From Hyperoodon ampullatus (Eukaryota > Chordata > Mammalia > Artiodactyla > Ziphiidae): a DNA stretch of 64,000 nt. Every line of letters starts with the position of its first letter. Position 1 is the stretch's first letter. Of this stretch, positions 35,896-47,589 are shown one piece after another. The position numbers were made by a program, and so were the translations under genes. The stretch is from NCBI GenBank assembly GCA_949752795.1, contig OX457056.1, positions 90,046,942 through 90,110,941 on the forward strand, read 5' to 3'. The notes under the pieces are model-generated. The model saw only the letters and a list, made by a program, of their open reading frames with translations. It did not search any database and was not told the origin of the DNA.

Positions 35896-36789
35896 GAGTC
35901 CTTACTTTAGGAATGTATGCTCCAAAAGCATAGCTCAAGGTTAGTTCAAAACTTGATATGTACTTTCCCGTGGACCAACCATACACACAGTGGTTGGGTT
36001 CTCCCTTCACTCTACAAACTCCTAGTTAACCTTCAATGAGTCGGTATTTGCCTAAGGAGCTAAGGAACACTAGGAAAGGGTGAAGGCATTTCTCTTTCTT
36101 TTCCAGGTGTGAGACAGCCCACAAGAAAGCTACAAAATAAGCTAGGCTTGGCTTCAGCATTCTTCCTTGCCACCTAGTCCCTGACCTGTGTACTGACAGC
36201 ACCCTGTCCAACCCCACTCCAGCACCCCACCTGGACAGCCACCTCCACAAGAGCATTACTTTCTCCTCAACATTTTCTTCCCTTCCTACAATCAAAACTA
36301 CGTTCCCCAAGTGAGCTGATCACAATGAGACTTTCAAAGAAAAGAGAGGAAGATAACACAGTACGTAATACATAATAATAGATGGACACTTAACCCTCCC
36401 AGAGGTTTTTGTCATCATTAGAAGATTGCTTGCTGGAGCAAAGGAATCTCTCATTGTTGGAATTCCAGGGGCCATTTACAGAGGGAAAAATTCATCCAAC
36501 ACTGTCGGATGGGGGAGTCACAGTGAGGCTGAGGAACACTTGAGGCCCAACTCTCCCAAGTGATTCCTGGATCATTCCTCACTCTGAACACACATATTCT
36601 TTGATCACTCCACATCTCTCAGAATCTTCTATGGTAAGAGCAATGAAGGTTCATGCAGGGGCCCAGCAGACTGTTTTCATGTTCTAAAGCTGAGTCTTTA
36701 ATTCAGAAGCTGACTTCTTGTCATTGACTCTTATCAGAGTTATTTTCTGCCATAAAGCATAAGCTGTCCCCCTAAACTTTTCACACTGG

Positions 36790-36925
36790 CCACTTCTCAC
36801 TGTCTGATCTTGCGCCAACAGTTCACTCACACCAAGACTCAGCTTCCTCATTTGAAAAGTGAGGGGTTTGAAAGAGCTGATCTTTCATGGTCCTTTTACC
36901 ACTAACATTCTGTAAATCAAAATTC
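36790..36925 (+). repeat. MIR3-like SINE fragment
   Basis: 'GACTCAGCTTCCTCATTTGA', 'AAAGTGAGGGGTTTGAAAGAG' and 'CTGATCTTTCATGGTCC' follow the MIR3 3' order. Confidence 0.55.
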
Positions 36926-37715
36926 ATTCCTTAACACAATGCTTCTCAGAGGAGTGGAGATAATCCCACCAGCTTTGCTAAATTTCAAAAGGTAACATTT
37001 TTTTTCTCGAGACTTGTTCTGGGAATATAGAGAGACATTAAAATACTATTAGGCTTTCCATTCTAAAAATAGGGCCTAAGAAAAATGTCTAGAGTGTTTC
37101 CAAATAGCTCTCTTAAAGAGGTGTAACCAACCGAGACCCATAGGCTTTAAACTGCTAGACGAGGACATGTGAAATACTGATACAGTATTAATAACCAGCA
37201 GCTCTTTCAAACACTGAGCAGGATGAAGAGCCATTTGTTCTTGCTTTGCATGAAATTCAAGCGCCTACGAAGGACTGAAGCATTTTGCTTTTCATCACAT
37301 GGAACAGTGCCGTGAGACAGACCACACTATTTTGAAATATAAGTGCTGATATCCAAGCAACAAGCAGACTGACATCTGAAAACAGTGCTCAGCACAGTGG
37401 AGGGGCCAGACTGGGCTACCAGGGTACTATTTTAGGAAAGATGGTTACTTTAAGTGATGTGTGAAGTGCATTTGGGGTTGTGCAAAAGTCCCTACAACAT
37501 TTCAACTCAAGCTTAAGCAGAAAATGCTTTCCTCACTTCTGTAAGTATGTGTTGAAACAAATACAAACAAATATCAAGAATTCTATTATACAGTAATAGT
37601 GAGGTTTCTAGGGGATTTTCACTAGGAAGGCTACTCAAATTATTTATCTACAAAAAAATTGTAGATTTTACCTATATAATTTTTTTTTGTAGACAAAGAT
37701 GTTTATTTTAAGGTT

Positions 37716-37941
37716 ATTTTTTTCACATCTTTATTGGAGTATAATTGCTTTATAATGGTGTGTTAGTTTCTGCTGTATAACAAAGTGAATCAGCTATAGG
37801 TATACATACATCCCCATATCTCCTCCCTCTTGCTTCTCCCTCCCTCCCACCCTCCCTATCCCAACCCTCTAGGTGGTCACAGAGCACCAAGCTGATCTCC
37901 CTGTGCTATGCGGCTGCTTCCCACTAGCTATCTATTTTACA
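37716..37941 (-). mobile_element. 5'-truncated L1, 3' UTR only, antisense
   Basis: Reverse complement of the same 3' UTR seen at 23200-23423, including 'CATCTTTATTGGAGTATAATTG' and the C-rich strand of the polypurine block. No convincing target duplication seen. Confidence 0.85.
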
Positions 37942-38192
37942 TTTTTACGTATACAATTTTAAGCAAATTTATCTACTAAAATTTCTATATTTATTTACAA
38001 AAAATTAGATTTTTTCTTTATTGTACCCTTTGACCAACATCTCCCCATTCCCCTCCCCCACAAATGTATACATTTTTATCAGCAAAACAGTTCTGATAAA
38101 GACATAAAGTTAAAATTATTGAATAAGCTACAGCCACACAGTAGGCTTATATAATAGCTAATGGATTTTTGTTTTCTAAATCACTTTTTTCT

Positions 38193-38358
38193 AACTTTTT
38201 TTATTGAAGTACAGTTGATGTATAATTTTATGTAAGTTACAGGTGTACAATATAGTGATTCACAATTTTAAAGGTTATACTCCATTTATAGTTATTATAA
38301 AATATTTGCTATATTTCCCATGTTGTGCAATATATCCCTGTAGCTAAATTTATCTAAC
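38193..38358 (-). repeat. L1MA-type 3' end, antisense
   Basis: 'TTTTATTGAAGTACAGTTGATG', 'GTTACAGGTGTACAATATAG' and 'GTTATTATAAAATATTTGC' are an older L1 3' UTR in reverse. Confidence 0.7.
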
Positions 38359-38671
38359 TTTTTACTTTAAACTACTTTTAGAGACTTACAGAAAAGTTAT
38401 TAAAAACAATACAGAAAGTTTCCATATAGCCTTTATCCAGGCTCCCCTAAAGCAAACATCTTACATAACTACAGTGTAATTATCAGAACCAGGAAATTAA
38501 CACTGGTACTAAAGTAAGGACCCTATTCAAACATCACCAAGATCTCCATTTAGGATCCTACACTGCATTTAGTTGTCACTTTTTATTTCTGACAAACTAA
38601 CCTTTAAGTATATCAGAGAAGCTCAGGATTTAAAACCCTTCTTCCATGGGGTGGGGAGGGGGAAGAATTTT

Positions 38672-39216
38672 TGTGACAGGCAGGCTTTAAGATGGCCCCC
38701 AATGACCCCACCTCCTGCTATTCATGCCCTGTGTAACCTCCTCCCCTTGAGTGTGAGCTGGCCTAGTGACTTGCTTACAACCAACAGAAGGTAATGGGAT
38801 GTCACTTCCATCATTAGGGTACATAAGACTGTGACTCCTCTCTCACTAGCAGATGCTCTCCCTTACCAGTTCTCATGAAGCAAGATGCCAATGCTGGGTA
38901 GGTCTACATGGCAAGGACTTGAGCCTGGCCTCTGGCCAACAGCCAGCTAGGAACTGAGGCCCTCCACCCCTAAGGAACTGAAATTCTTCCAACAATCACA
39001 TGAGCCTGGAAGTGGATCCTTTCCTAGGCAAGCCTTCAGATAAGACCCGAGACCTGGCCAGCACCATGAATGCACCCATATGACAGACCCTGAAACAGAG
39101 GACCCAGATAAGACACTCCCAGGTTCCAGATCCACAGAAACTGAGATAATAGTTGGGTGCTGTTTTAAGCTGCCACATCTGTGGAAATTTGTTACGTAGC
39201 AATAGGTAACTAATAC
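38672..39216 (+). mobile_element. MLT1-type MaLR LTR
   Basis: Begins TGTGACAGGCAGGCTTTAAG and ends GGTAACTAATACA, with 'CCTTGAGTGTGAGCTGGCC', 'CCAACAGCCAGCTAGGAAC' and 'GTTGGGTGCTGTTTTAAGC' in MLT1 order. Flanks atttt and ctttt resemble the 5-bp duplication. The open frames here are non-coding. Confidence 0.8.
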
Positions 39217-39997
39217 ACTTTTCTTTGATATATCACTTGGTAAGAGGCATGTTACTGAGTTAGATGTATTATTTATTGATGAGACTTACATAATCTTTTT
39301 TTTTAAAAGAAAGTCGTAAATTTGTCTTTGTTAGGCCAAGCTGTTCAGTGAACAGTGCTCACAAAGTCATAGTCACTGGGAACACCCAGAGCTGCAGACC
39401 TTAGTTGTGAAGAGAATGTTAACAATGGAAGGGTCTTGCAAGATAATGTACTACTGTTTCCTCCTTTTACATGCAAGGAAATTGAAACTTAAAAAGATCT
39501 CATAGCCAGATGCTACGACGCCAGCCCAGTGCTCCAGAATGTCTCACCTAGCTGACCTCTTCTCACAAACAGACGTCACAGATAACACAGGAGCATAAAT
39601 CCACAAATCATACAGGAGCACGAATTCGTCACCACTGCTGGCAAACACAAAAAACAACAGATGACTTGTTTTCTCTGTGATGGGCCAACGGCATCAGCCT
39701 CCTATGTCTGCACTCTCTGGTGGCCTCAAGAGACCTCACAAGAGGTATGGCTTAGTTGGGGTACGAAAGGAGTAGGGAAGAGATTACCTTGGTTCCCAGC
39801 TTCATTAGACATGGGGATAGAAAACTGTGCTAGTGAACACTTATATGAGTCATTGTCTCACACCAGAAGAGAAATCATGGGAGAAGTCAAGTTATTTTTT
39901 AGTCACTGGTCTGAAACTCTTTCAAAACCAGAGTTTTTCGTCATCTTCATTTGTAATAGCCATGGTTCCAGCAGGAAAGAAATGACTCACTGAAGTA

Positions 39998-40440
39998 GGA
40001 TTACTGCAGAGTATTTAATGAAAAGGTCACTTATGAAGGTACTGGCAAGGTTTAGAAAAAATAAACAGGGGTAGTGCAGCATGTGGGGACAGGTTGCCGT
40101 TAGCCTCCCAGATTCAACGGACAAGGGAAGGAGCAGTTCTTGGGACTCAGAAAGAGCTGTATGCAGAAGGCTGCCTGATAGGAGCCAGAGCCTCCCACAG
40201 TGGGATTCAGGCAACTCCAAACTGTGTAACCTGGTAAAGAAGAAACTAGGGGATCATGACCCAGCCTGCCTCTCTTCCCACACTCTGATGTCCTGTTGGT
40301 GGCTCCCATTGGCTGAGCCCCACAGGAAGCTAGAAAGTAGCCACTGTTGAAACCAACCTGTGGGGAAGAGTGGGCTGGAGGAGGGTGGGAAGTGGATAAG
40401 GAGAAGTAAAGGAGAAAGAGCCAGCACATGACTGCATGCC
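39998..40440 (-). mobile_element. ERV-type LTR (unassigned), antisense
   Basis: Contains 'GAGTATTTAATGAAAAGGTC', 'CCCATTGGCTGAGCCCCAC' and 'TGGAGGAGGGTGGGAAGTGG'. It belongs to the same family as 55513-55896, in the other orientation. Family name not recalled with certainty. Confidence 0.5.
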
Positions 40441-40769
40441 TCACACCAACGGGAGCTCAACAAATACTTGTCAGGGGACAAAACGCAGTGCTGTGGGAGG
40501 AGACTGTTCAACTATTATTAGCTTGAAATCTGGTAGGAGTGTTTACACCGCAGAAATCAGCAAATGCTACAAATCATTTGTTTTGTTTTTCAGGGAGCCA
40601 GTTTACCAGCATACCACTGGATGAAAGTATAAATCACGTCATCTCCTCTAGAAGGGAAGCTGTTTTTACCTCCACTGGAAGGAAAATTACGGTCATGCAC
40701 TTCTTGGACCAGATGAAGACATTATGTCAATATTAACCCCCTATCTCCCACTACCACCAGCCCTCCTTC

Positions 40770-41285
40770 TTGGTGGTAATACCATCTACCCAAGTCCGCA
40801 AGCCTAAAAACCTTTGTTTCACCCTCAGCCTCACCATTCATATGCAATTAATTACTAAGTACTGTTAATTTTACTTCCCCAAAGTCCCTCAAATTCATTT
40901 ATTCTCTCCCCATTTTATGTTCTCATAAAATTAAACTGGTTGTAGTTCCCCTAATATACGACAGATTTAGGCTGCCTGCTTTCTCCACCTTGCCCACATG
41001 GCAAACTTCTATGTATCCTCCAAAATCAAATTCAGCTGTTACTTCTTCACTGGGAACAGCCTTCCTAATATTGCCAAATGCAAAGAGTCCCTCCTTCTCT
41101 GCGTTTCCCCCCATACCTTTTAAACTGATCACTTTGGACAGCAGTGTAATTGTTTTCATGTCTTGTGCCCTATTATGCTGAGTCCCTTGAAGGCAGAACT
41201 GTGTTTTATTCATTGAAGCATCCCTAGCATCAGACAATGCACCTGGTACATTGTAGGTGCCAATAAATATTTGCTAAAGGAATAA
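40770..41285 (+). repeat. L2 LINE 3' region
   Basis: 'AAGTACTGTTAATTTTACTTC', 'TTCTCTCCCCATTTTATG', then 'CTGGGAACAGCCTTCCTAAT', 'TGATCACTTTGGACAGCAG', 'TTGAAGGCAGAACTGTG' and 'GTAGGTGCCAATAAATATTTG' give a long, well ordered L2 with an internal deletion near 40930. Confidence 0.8.
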
Positions 41286-41429
41286 ATTGATAACTTTCCT
41301 AACACCTTTGTTGAATAAACTGATGTCAGAAGCTGAAAGGGAGCTCCCAAGCTGTACACATGCCTAGCAAGACTCTCCACCTCACCATATGTCTACCCCC
41401 CAACACTCACATCCTTGCCAACAGTATCT

Positions 41430-41848
41430 GCTTGCAGGACTGATTCCATCATGCCCTCTTTCTCACTTCCAGCAGATATCACAGGACAGTCAGTATGTCC
41501 GGGTCTCTCTCACTTCCTGGATTCCCATATGTTCATGGATCAAATGTAACCTTCTCAGTGAGATTTTCCTGAACAACATTTTGCTTAAAATTGCATCCCT
41601 TGCCACCATACCCATACTCTCCCAAAGCTCTTCAATTCTTTTTGGAATTTTTCCATTGTACTTATCACTGTCTGATACACTATTATTATGATTAAAAAAA
41701 GTTTTAATCTGTTTGCTTATTGCCTATCTCCCTCCAAAATAATATATGGTTCATGAAGTAAAGGATTCTTGTCTATTTTGTTTGCTGTCCTATCTTTAGT
41801 GTATACAGTAGGCACTCCATAAATATTTGTTTGAGAAATAAAAGAATC
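41430..41848 (+). repeat. L2 LINE 3' region, second copy
   Basis: 'GTGAGATTTTCCTGAACAAC', 'CTTATCACTGTCTGATACAC', 'TTGCTTATTGCCTATCTCC' and 'CAGTAGGCACTCCATAAATA' match an L2 3' end, tandem to the previous copy but separate. Confidence 0.75.
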
Positions 41849-42188
41849 ACATGCAGAGGATAATTTGGTGGCCTGCTTGGAACAAAGCTGTCAGAAGCAA
41901 AGTTGGGAGCAGAACTGTCACTACTTAATTCTCAACTTAACGGTTTGTACAATAGCTCGCTCCATCCCTGCTCACATGATCCCCTCCCTATCAGGTCAGC
42001 AAATTCTACACTGTTGAATCTTGAAATAATTCCCACGTAAAGGCAAAATCTCGGTAAAACTGCTACGGATAAAAACCCTACAGATTAAGTGTCTCGCTTA
42101 TATGTCAATAGTAAGATGTCACCCTTAAAATAGAGAAACTTGAGGAAATAACAACAAATAAACACAGCTTGAATTAAGATGAATGTGA

Positions 42189-42440
42189 CTACCAAACGTA
42201 CAATAGCTAGTGGGAAGCAGCCGCATAGCACAGGGAGATCAGCTTGATGCCTTGTGACCACCTAGAGGGGTGGGATAGGGAGGGTGGGAGGGAGGGAGAC
42301 TCAAGAGGGAAGAGATATGGGGATATATGTATATGTATAACTGATTCACTTTGTTATAAAGCAGAAACTAACACACCATTGTAAAGCAATTATACTCCAA
42401 TAAAGATGTAAAAAAAATAAAAAATAATAATAATAATAAA
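42189..42440 (+). mobile_element. 5'-truncated L1, 3' UTR only
   Basis: L1 3' UTR from 'CTACCAAACG' to CCAATAAAGATG plus an A-rich/(AAT)n tail. Target duplications aagatgaatgtga (42176-42188) and aagatgagtgtga (42441-42453) match 12/13. Confidence 0.9.
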
Positions 42441-44513
42441 AAGATGAGTGTGAATAATGTAAAACCACACAACCGCCCCTGAAAGAGAATATAAAATTCC
42501 ATACCCTTCTACCCAGCAAGATCCTCATTCTCATTAATACTTGGCATACTTACCAGGGCTCATGGAATAGAGGATTAACAATCACAGAAGAATTTTCAAT
42601 TGTTCAATTATTTTTTGCAGCTGTTTTGATTTTTTGCACATCATGAAATGATGCCTTAAATACGGATCTTTGAATGCACTGAATTACTAGCATTAAATAT
42701 AAATTCTAGTCACATCCACCTAATACCCATGAATTATTGAGGAGAAAAGTAAACAAACAACTCCACTGAGCTTGATGAAATATGTGCGCTTGGGACACTG
42801 TCAGTGATTTGACAAGGCGTTTTCAGGAAATTTGAGCTCCTGTGGCCTGATTCTCCAGCTTTACGTCTTTGTAAAATAAAAGTAATGTGAGTTATCTGAC
42901 TGTGTATTACCCACACTTTGAGCCATTCTGGCACATAAATGAAATCTTACTTATCATTTTATGTCTGTATAATGCCAAAAAGCAGACTAGATCACCTATG
43001 TTGCCTGAGATTGAAAAGGGAACTGTGATACAATTGACCACCTAAACAGCCAGGTAGTCAGCACAGGTGTAGCCCAAAAGACTGCTGTTTACAAGTTGGC
43101 AGATAAAATCAGGGAAGTAAGTGGCAGATGACTTTCCGAATATTTAGTTGGTATTAGCAACAAAGTCTCTTTTTGCTTTGACTACTGATCTATATAAATT
43201 CTTAAAAAATATAGATATGAAAAAGTATTAATTCTGTAATGTTTCCATTATTCTCAAATGTGACACAATTAGAGTTCTGGGGACACAGACAAAATCTTTA
43301 ATAAATAAATTAGCAGTATGTAATAATTCTTCATTTAGAAAAAAATAATAAAATAAGCTTATGCTGATTTTATATAATTTACAAATTCTTCAAAAAATTG
43401 TTTTAAATCAAGTCATATTTTTCAGTTGGCTTTTAAGATTATTTCAGGGTTGCATTTCCATAGGAGAGTGGCACATGCTATCTTATAAAATAATGTCTTT
43501 AAAAATACAGTAAGCTTTCTGAAAACTACAGGCCAATATCAATGATGAACACATGCAAAAATCCTCAACAAAATACTAGCAAACAGAATCCAAAGCACAT
43601 TAAAAGGATCATACACCATGATCAAGTGGGGTTTATCCCAGGAAGGCAAGGATTCTTCAATATACACAAATCAATCAATGTGATACACCATATCAACAAA
43701 ACGAAGGAGAAAAAACATATGATCATCACAATAGATGCAGAAAAAGCTTTTGACAAAATTCAACACCCATTTATGATAAAAACCCTCCAGAAAGTAGGCA
43801 TAGAGGGAACCTACCTCAACATAATAAAGGCCATATATGACAAACCCACAGCCAACGTCATTCTCAATGGTGGAAAACTGAAACCATTTCCACTACGATC
43901 AGGAACAAGACAAGGTTGCCCACTCTCACCACTACTATTCAACATAGTTTTGGAAGTTCTAGCCACAGCAATCAGAGAAGAGAAAGAAATAAAAGGAATC
44001 TAAACCAGAAAAGAAGAAGTAAAGTTGTCACTGTTTGCAGATGACACGATACTATACATAGAGAATCCTAAAGATGCTACCAGAAAACTACTAGAGCTAA
44101 TCAATGAATTTGGTAAAGTACAGGATACAAAATTAATGCACAGAAATATCTTGCATTCCTATACACTAATGATGAAAAATCTGAAAGAGAAATTAAGGAA
44201 ACACCCCCATTTACCATTGCAACAAAAAGAATAAAATACCTAGGAATAAACCTACCTAAGGAGACAAAAAACCTGAATGCAGAAAACTATAAGACACTGA
44301 TGAAAGAAATTAAATACGATACAAACAGATGGAGAGATATACCATGTTTTTGGATTGAAAGAATCAACACTGTGAAAATGACTACTACCCAAAGCAATCT
44401 ACAGATTCACTGCAATCCCTATTAAACTACCACTGGAATTTTTCACAGAACTAGAACAAAAAAATTTCACAATTTGTTTGGAAACACAAAAGACCCCAAT
44501 AGCCAAAGCAATC

Positions 44514-45974
44514 CTTTTTTTTTTTTAACATCTTTATTGGAGTAAAATTGCTTTACAATGGTGTCTTAGTTTCTGCTTTATAATAAAGTGAATCAGTTAT
44601 ACATATACATATGTTCCCATATCTCTTCCCTCTTGCATCTCCCTCCCTCTCACCCTCCCTATCCCACCCCACTAGGTGGTCACAAACCACCGAGCTGATC
44701 TCCATGTGCTATGCAGCTGCTTCCCACTAGCTATCTATTTTACATTGGTAGTGTATCTATGTCCATGCCACTCTCTCACTTTGTCCCAGCTTACCCTTCC
44801 CCCTCCCCATATCCTGAAGTCCATTCTGTAGTAGGTCTGTGTCTTTATTCCCGCCTTGCCCCAGGTTCTTCATGACCTTTCTTTTTTTTTTTTTTTTTGT
44901 AGATTCCATATATACGTGTTAGCATACGGTATTTGTTTTTCTTTTTCTGACTTACTTCACTCTGTATGACAGACTCTAGGTCCATCCACCTCACTACAAA
45001 TAACTCAATTTTGTTTCTTTTATAGCTGAGTAATATTCCATTGCATATATGTGCCACATCTTTATCCATTCATCTGCTGATGGACACTTAGGTTGCTTCC
45101 ATGTCCTGGCTATTGTAAATAGAGCTGCAATTAACATTTTGGTACATGACTCTTTTTTTTTTTTTTTTTTTGCAGTACACGGGCCTCTCACTGTTGTGGC
45201 CTCTCCCGTTGTGGAGCACAGGCTCTGGACGTGCAGGCCCAGCGGCCATGGCTCACAGGCCCAGCCGCTCCGTGGCATGTGGGATCTTCCCAGACCGGGG
45301 CACGAACCCGTGTCCCCTGCATCGGCAGGCGGACTCTCAACCACTGCACCACCAGGGAAGCCTGGTACATGACTCTTTTTGAATTATGGTTTTCTCAGGG
45401 TATATGCCCAGTAGTGGGATTGCTGGGTCGTATGGTAGTTCTATTTATAGTTTTTTAAGAAACCTCCATACTGTTCTTCATAGTGGCTGTATCAATTTAC
45501 ATTCCCACCAACAGTGCAAGAGTGTTCCCTTTTCTCCACACCCTCTCCAGCATTTATTGTTTCTAGATTTTTTGATGACAGCAAGATCCTTTTTGACCCA
45601 CCTCCTAGAGAAATGGAAATAAAAACAAAAATAAACATATGGGACCTAATGAAACTTCAAAGCTTTTGCACAGCAAAGGAAACCATAAACAAGACCAAAA
45701 GACAACCCTCAGAATAGGAGAAAATATTTGCAAATGAAGCAACTGACAAAGGATTAATCTCCAAAATTTACAAGCAGCTCATGCAGCTCAATATCAAAAC
45801 AACAAACAACCCAATCCAAAAATGGGCAGAAACCTAAACAGACATTTCTCCAAAGAAGATATACAGATTGCCAACAAACACATGAAAGAATGCTCAACAT
45901 CATTAATCATTACAGAAATGCAAATCAAAACTACAATGAGATATCATCTCACACCAGTCAGAATGGCCATCATC
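44514..45974 (-). mobile_element. L1 'B' with 5' inversion (twin priming), antisense, inside L1 A
   Basis: A poly(T) start is followed by the reverse complement of an L1 3' UTR and ORF2 end (44514-45582), then sense-orientation ORF2 sequence (45583-45974). In an L1 the sense piece ends at CCATCATCAAA, exactly where the antisense piece begins. L1 A reads aaagcaatc on both sides (44505-44513 and 45975-45983). This is one insertion with an internal inversion. Confidence 0.9.
45158..45362 (-). mobile_element. CHR SINE (short form), antisense, inside L1 B
   Basis: A full CHR in reverse, with poly(T) first. An 18-bp duplication, tggtacatgactcttttt, is exact at 45140-45157 and 45363-45380. It is the youngest of the three nested elements. 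Confidence 0.96.
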
Positions 45975-47589
45975 AAAGCAATCTTGAGAAAGAAAAATGG
46001 AGCTTGAGGAATCAGGCTCCCTGAATTCAGACTATACTACAAAGCTACAGTAATCAAGACAGTATGGTACTGGCACAAAAAAAGAAATATACATCAATGG
46101 AACAGGATAGAAAGCCCAGGGATAAACCCAAGTGCCTATGGTCACCGTATTTTTGATAAAGGAGGCAATAATATACAATGGAGAAAAGACAGCCTCGTCA
46201 ATAAGTGGTGCTGGGAAAACTGCACAGCTACATGTAAAAGAATGAAATTAAAACACTTCCTAACACCACACACAAATATAAACTCAAAATGGATTAAAGA
46301 CCTAAATGTAAGGCCAGACACTATAAAACTCTTAGAGGAAAACATAGGCAGAATATTCCATGACATAAATCAGAGAAAGATCCTTTTTGACTGACCTCCT
46401 AGCAAAATGGAAATAAAAACAAAAATAAACAAGTGGGACCTGATGAAACTTAAAAGCTTTTGCACAGCAAAGGAAACCATAAAAAGATGAAAAGACAACC
46501 CACTGAATGGGAGAAAATATTTCAAATGAAGCAACTGACAAAGGATTAATCTCCAAAATTTACAAGCAGCTCATGCAGCTCAATATCAAAACAACAAACA
46601 ACCCAATCCAAAAATGGGAAGAAGACCTAAATAGACATTTCTCCAAAGAAGATATACAGATTGCCAACAAACCAATGAAAGGATGATCAACATCACTAAT
46701 CATCAGAGAAATGCAAATCAAAACTACAATGAGGTATCACCTCACACCAGTCAGAATAGCCATCATCAAAAAATCTACAAACAATAAATGCTGGAGAGGG
46801 TGTGGAGAAAAGGGAACCCTCTTGCACTGTTGGTGGGAATGTAAATTGATACAGCCTCTATGGAGAACAGTATAGAGATTCCTTAAAAAACTAAAAATAG
46901 AACTACCATATGACCCAGCAATCCCACTACTGGGCATATACCCTGAGAAAACCATAATTCAAAGAGTCATGTACCACAATGTTCTTTGCAGCTCCAATTA
47001 CAATAGCCAGGACATGGAAGCAACCTAAGTGTCCATCGACAGATGACTGGATAAAGAAGATGTGGCACATACATACAATGGAATATTACTCAGCCATAAA
47101 AAGAAACAAAACTGAGTTATTTGTAGTGAGGTGGATGGACCTAGAGTCTGTCATACAGAGTGAAGTAAATCAGAAAGAGAAAAACAAATACCGTATGCTA
47201 ACACATATATATGGAATCTAAAAAAAAAAAAGAAAAAGGTTCTGAAGAACCTAGGGCCAGGACAAGAATAAAGATGCAGACGTAGAGAATGGACTTAAGG
47301 ACATGGGGAAGGGGAAGGGGAAGCTGGGACGTAGTGAGAGAGTAGCATGGACATACACACACTACCAAATGTAAAATAGATAGCTAGTGGGAAGCAGCCA
47401 CATAGCACAGGGAGATCAGCTCGGTGCTCTGTGACCACCTAGAGGGGTGGGATAGGGAGGGTGGGAGGGAGACGCAAGGAGATATGGGGATATATGTATA
47501 GCTGATTCACTTTGTTATAAAGCAGAAACTAGCACACCACTGTAAAGCAATTATACTCCAATAAAGATGTTAAAAAAATACAGTAAATT

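Larger units (their letters stand above)
43514..47573 (+). mobile_element. 5'-truncated L1 'A' (outer element of a nest)
   Basis: Starts inside the reverse-transcriptase region of ORF2 (43521, coding for ENYRPIS-like) and runs to the 3' UTR and poly(A). It is interrupted at 44514-45974 by another L1. Flanks aaaaatacagtaa at 43501-43513 and 47574-47586 are an exact 13-bp target duplication. RT motifs seen: [32 protein letters not shown] and FADDTILY. A stop at about 44001 and frameshifts break it. After the insert, ORF2 resumes at 45984 with RKKNGA, ending at HIYGI near 47221. Confidence 0.93.

Noticed and set aside
38573..39202. Several short open frames
   Set aside because: They are inside an MLT1 LTR and have no protein features.
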